This document shows positions 5,750 through 6,527 of a stretch of 6,527 nt of DNA, in pieces. Both the position numbers and the translations under genes were made by a program. The stretch spans positions 1 to 6,527 of the forward strand of contig DAOWNV010000164.1 in assembly GCA_030642405.1 (NCBI GenBank). The letters run 5' to 3'. Position 1 is the stretch's first letter; each line of letters starts with the position of its first letter. The stretch comes from Desulfosarcina sp. Its GTDB lineage: Bacteria > Desulfobacterota > Desulfobacteria > Desulfobacterales > Desulfosarcinaceae. The notes beneath the pieces were generated by a model. The model was not told the DNA's origin, did no database searches, and worked only from the letters and a program-made list of their open reading frames with translations.

Positions 5750-5755
5750 AGGTGA
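5750..5755 (+). promoter_or_regulatory. Ribosome binding site of the TRAP permease
   Basis: AGGTGA lies 5 nt upstream of the ATG at 5761 and supports that start over later in-frame ATGs. Confidence 0.6.
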
Positions 5756-5760
5756 CGTAT

Positions 5761-6527
5761 ATGAGCAAGACGGAAAGCGACAATAAGGATGACGGTTTAG
5801 AAATTGCCAAACAGATGGCTGAAGAGGAAGAGGGGATGGGCAGAAGGCCCAAGGGACCCTCCAAGTGGGTAATCCCCACGATTTGTGTGGTCTGGAGTTT
5901 TTTTCAGCTTTCCATCGCCAGCTGGTTGATCCTGGATACCACCTTTGTCCGGGCTATCCACCTGGGATTTGCTTTGTTGGTCGTCTACTTGAATTATCCT
6001 TTTCTGAAAAAGCCGCTTTTCGGCCTTGATTTTTTGGCTGCTAAGAACCGGATCCCCATCCTTGACTATGTCGTTGCTTTGATCGCCTGCCTTTGTGCGC
6101 TGTATATCGCCATCGACTACGAACAGATGACGCTGCGATACGGCAGTCCCATATTTCGTGATGTCGCTATCGGTGTCTTGTTGGTTATCCTCTTGCTTGA
6201 AGCTTCCCGCAGGGTCATTGGACCAGCCCTGCCGGTGATTGCCGGGGCATTTATCATCTACTCCTTTGCCGGACCCTACATGCCGGACCTCATTGCCTTT
6301 AAAGGAACTTCCCTCAATAGATTCGTTGGCCAGATGACCATGTCAACCGAAGGGATTTATGGCATTCCGTTGGATGTGTCGGCGACCATCGTTTTTCTTT
6401 TCGTACTATTCGGTGCAATGCTCGATAAGGCCGGCGGCGGCCGGTATTTTATCGAGCTGGCACTCAGCCTGCTGGGAGGGTTCAAGGGAGGACCTGCAAA
6501 AGCCGCAGTCATGGGAAGCGGGTTGAC
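5761..6527 (+). CDS. TRAP transporter permease, 4TM/12TM fusion, N-terminal part
   Basis: The first 255 residues of an inner-membrane protein that continues past the right edge; the whole family is usually over 600 residues. It fuses the small (DctQ-like) and large (DctM-like) TRAP subunits and is the usual partner of TAXI receptors. The N-terminus is a charged cytoplasmic tail (1-35, with EEEE at 21-24). Hydrophobic segments follow at about 36-55, 62-79, 101-119, 134-148, 152-170 and 205-224. The signature run starts at STEGIYGIPLDVSATIVFLF (195-214) and goes on to FGAMLDKAGGGRYFIELA and LLGGFKGGPAKAAVMGSG, typical of the DctM-like domain. The frame is open to the window end. The start is backed by AGGTGA at 5 nt. 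Confidence 0.92.
   Translation, partial: MSKTESDNKDDGLEIAKQMAEEEEGMGRRPKGPSKWVIPTICVVWSFFQLSIASWLILDTTFVRAIHLGFALLVVYLNYPFLKKPLFGLDFLAAKNRIPILDYVVALIACLCALYIAIDYEQMTLRYGSPIFRDVAIGVLLVILLLEASRRVIGPALPVIAGAFIIYSFAGPYMPDLIAFKGTSLNRFVGQMTMSTEGIYGIPLDVSATIVFLFVLFGAMLDKAGGGRYFIELALSLLGGFKGGPAKAAVMGSGL

Overview
The window comes from a bacterial chromosome of roughly 50% GC. The protein styles (ThiM/ThiE, a ThiXYZ-type importer, and a TRAP-TAXI receptor next to a fused 4TM/12TM TRAP permease) suggest a Gram-negative anaerobe such as a sulfate-reducing deltaproteobacterium (Desulfobacterota). That placement is inferred from family resemblance only.

Left part (about 1-3403, all + strand) is a thiamin operon. 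It holds the 3' end of thiM (thiazole kinase), then thiE (thiamin-phosphate synthase), then an ABC importer of the ThiZ-ThiX-ThiY type: ATPase, permease and NMT1/THI5-like binding protein. The genes overlap or nearly touch (ATGA at thiM/thiE, TGATG at ATPase/permease, 14 nt between permease and binding protein), so they are probably co-transcribed and translationally coupled. The pathway logic is import of a pyrimidine (HMP-type) precursor, phosphorylation of the thiazole by ThiM, and joining of the two halves by ThiE.

The most unusual point is between thiE and the ATPase. The 5' end of a thiD gene (HMP/HMP-P kinase) is still readable there, starting with an ATGA overlap with thiE. It carries the ThiD substrate-site motif (KITIAGSDSG, then GGDVIQAD after removing one extra T), but the rest of thiD is gone. 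The ATPase has no ATG, GTG or TTG of its own between this scar and its first strand, so its only plausible start is a GTG inside the scar. Its first residues are therefore ex-thiD sequence. A short stretch after the scar (YIQQAFSKAPEI) also resembles a ThiD C-terminus, consistent with an internal deletion.

Middle part: a single family 2 glycosyltransferase gene on the - strand (about 3499-4335) converges on the thiamin operon and diverges from the next unit. The roughly 350-nt divergent gap (4336-4682) holds three small dyad symmetries. One is TGTCAA-G-TTGACA, whose right arm is a perfect -35 hexamer facing the TRAP genes.

Right part (4683-6527, + strand) is a TRAP-TAXI transporter: a periplasmic TAXI-family receptor, a strong intrinsic terminator hairpin with a T-tract, then the N-terminal part of the fused 4TM/12TM TRAP permease, which runs off the window. 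The terminator between receptor and permease probably keeps receptor levels above permease levels.
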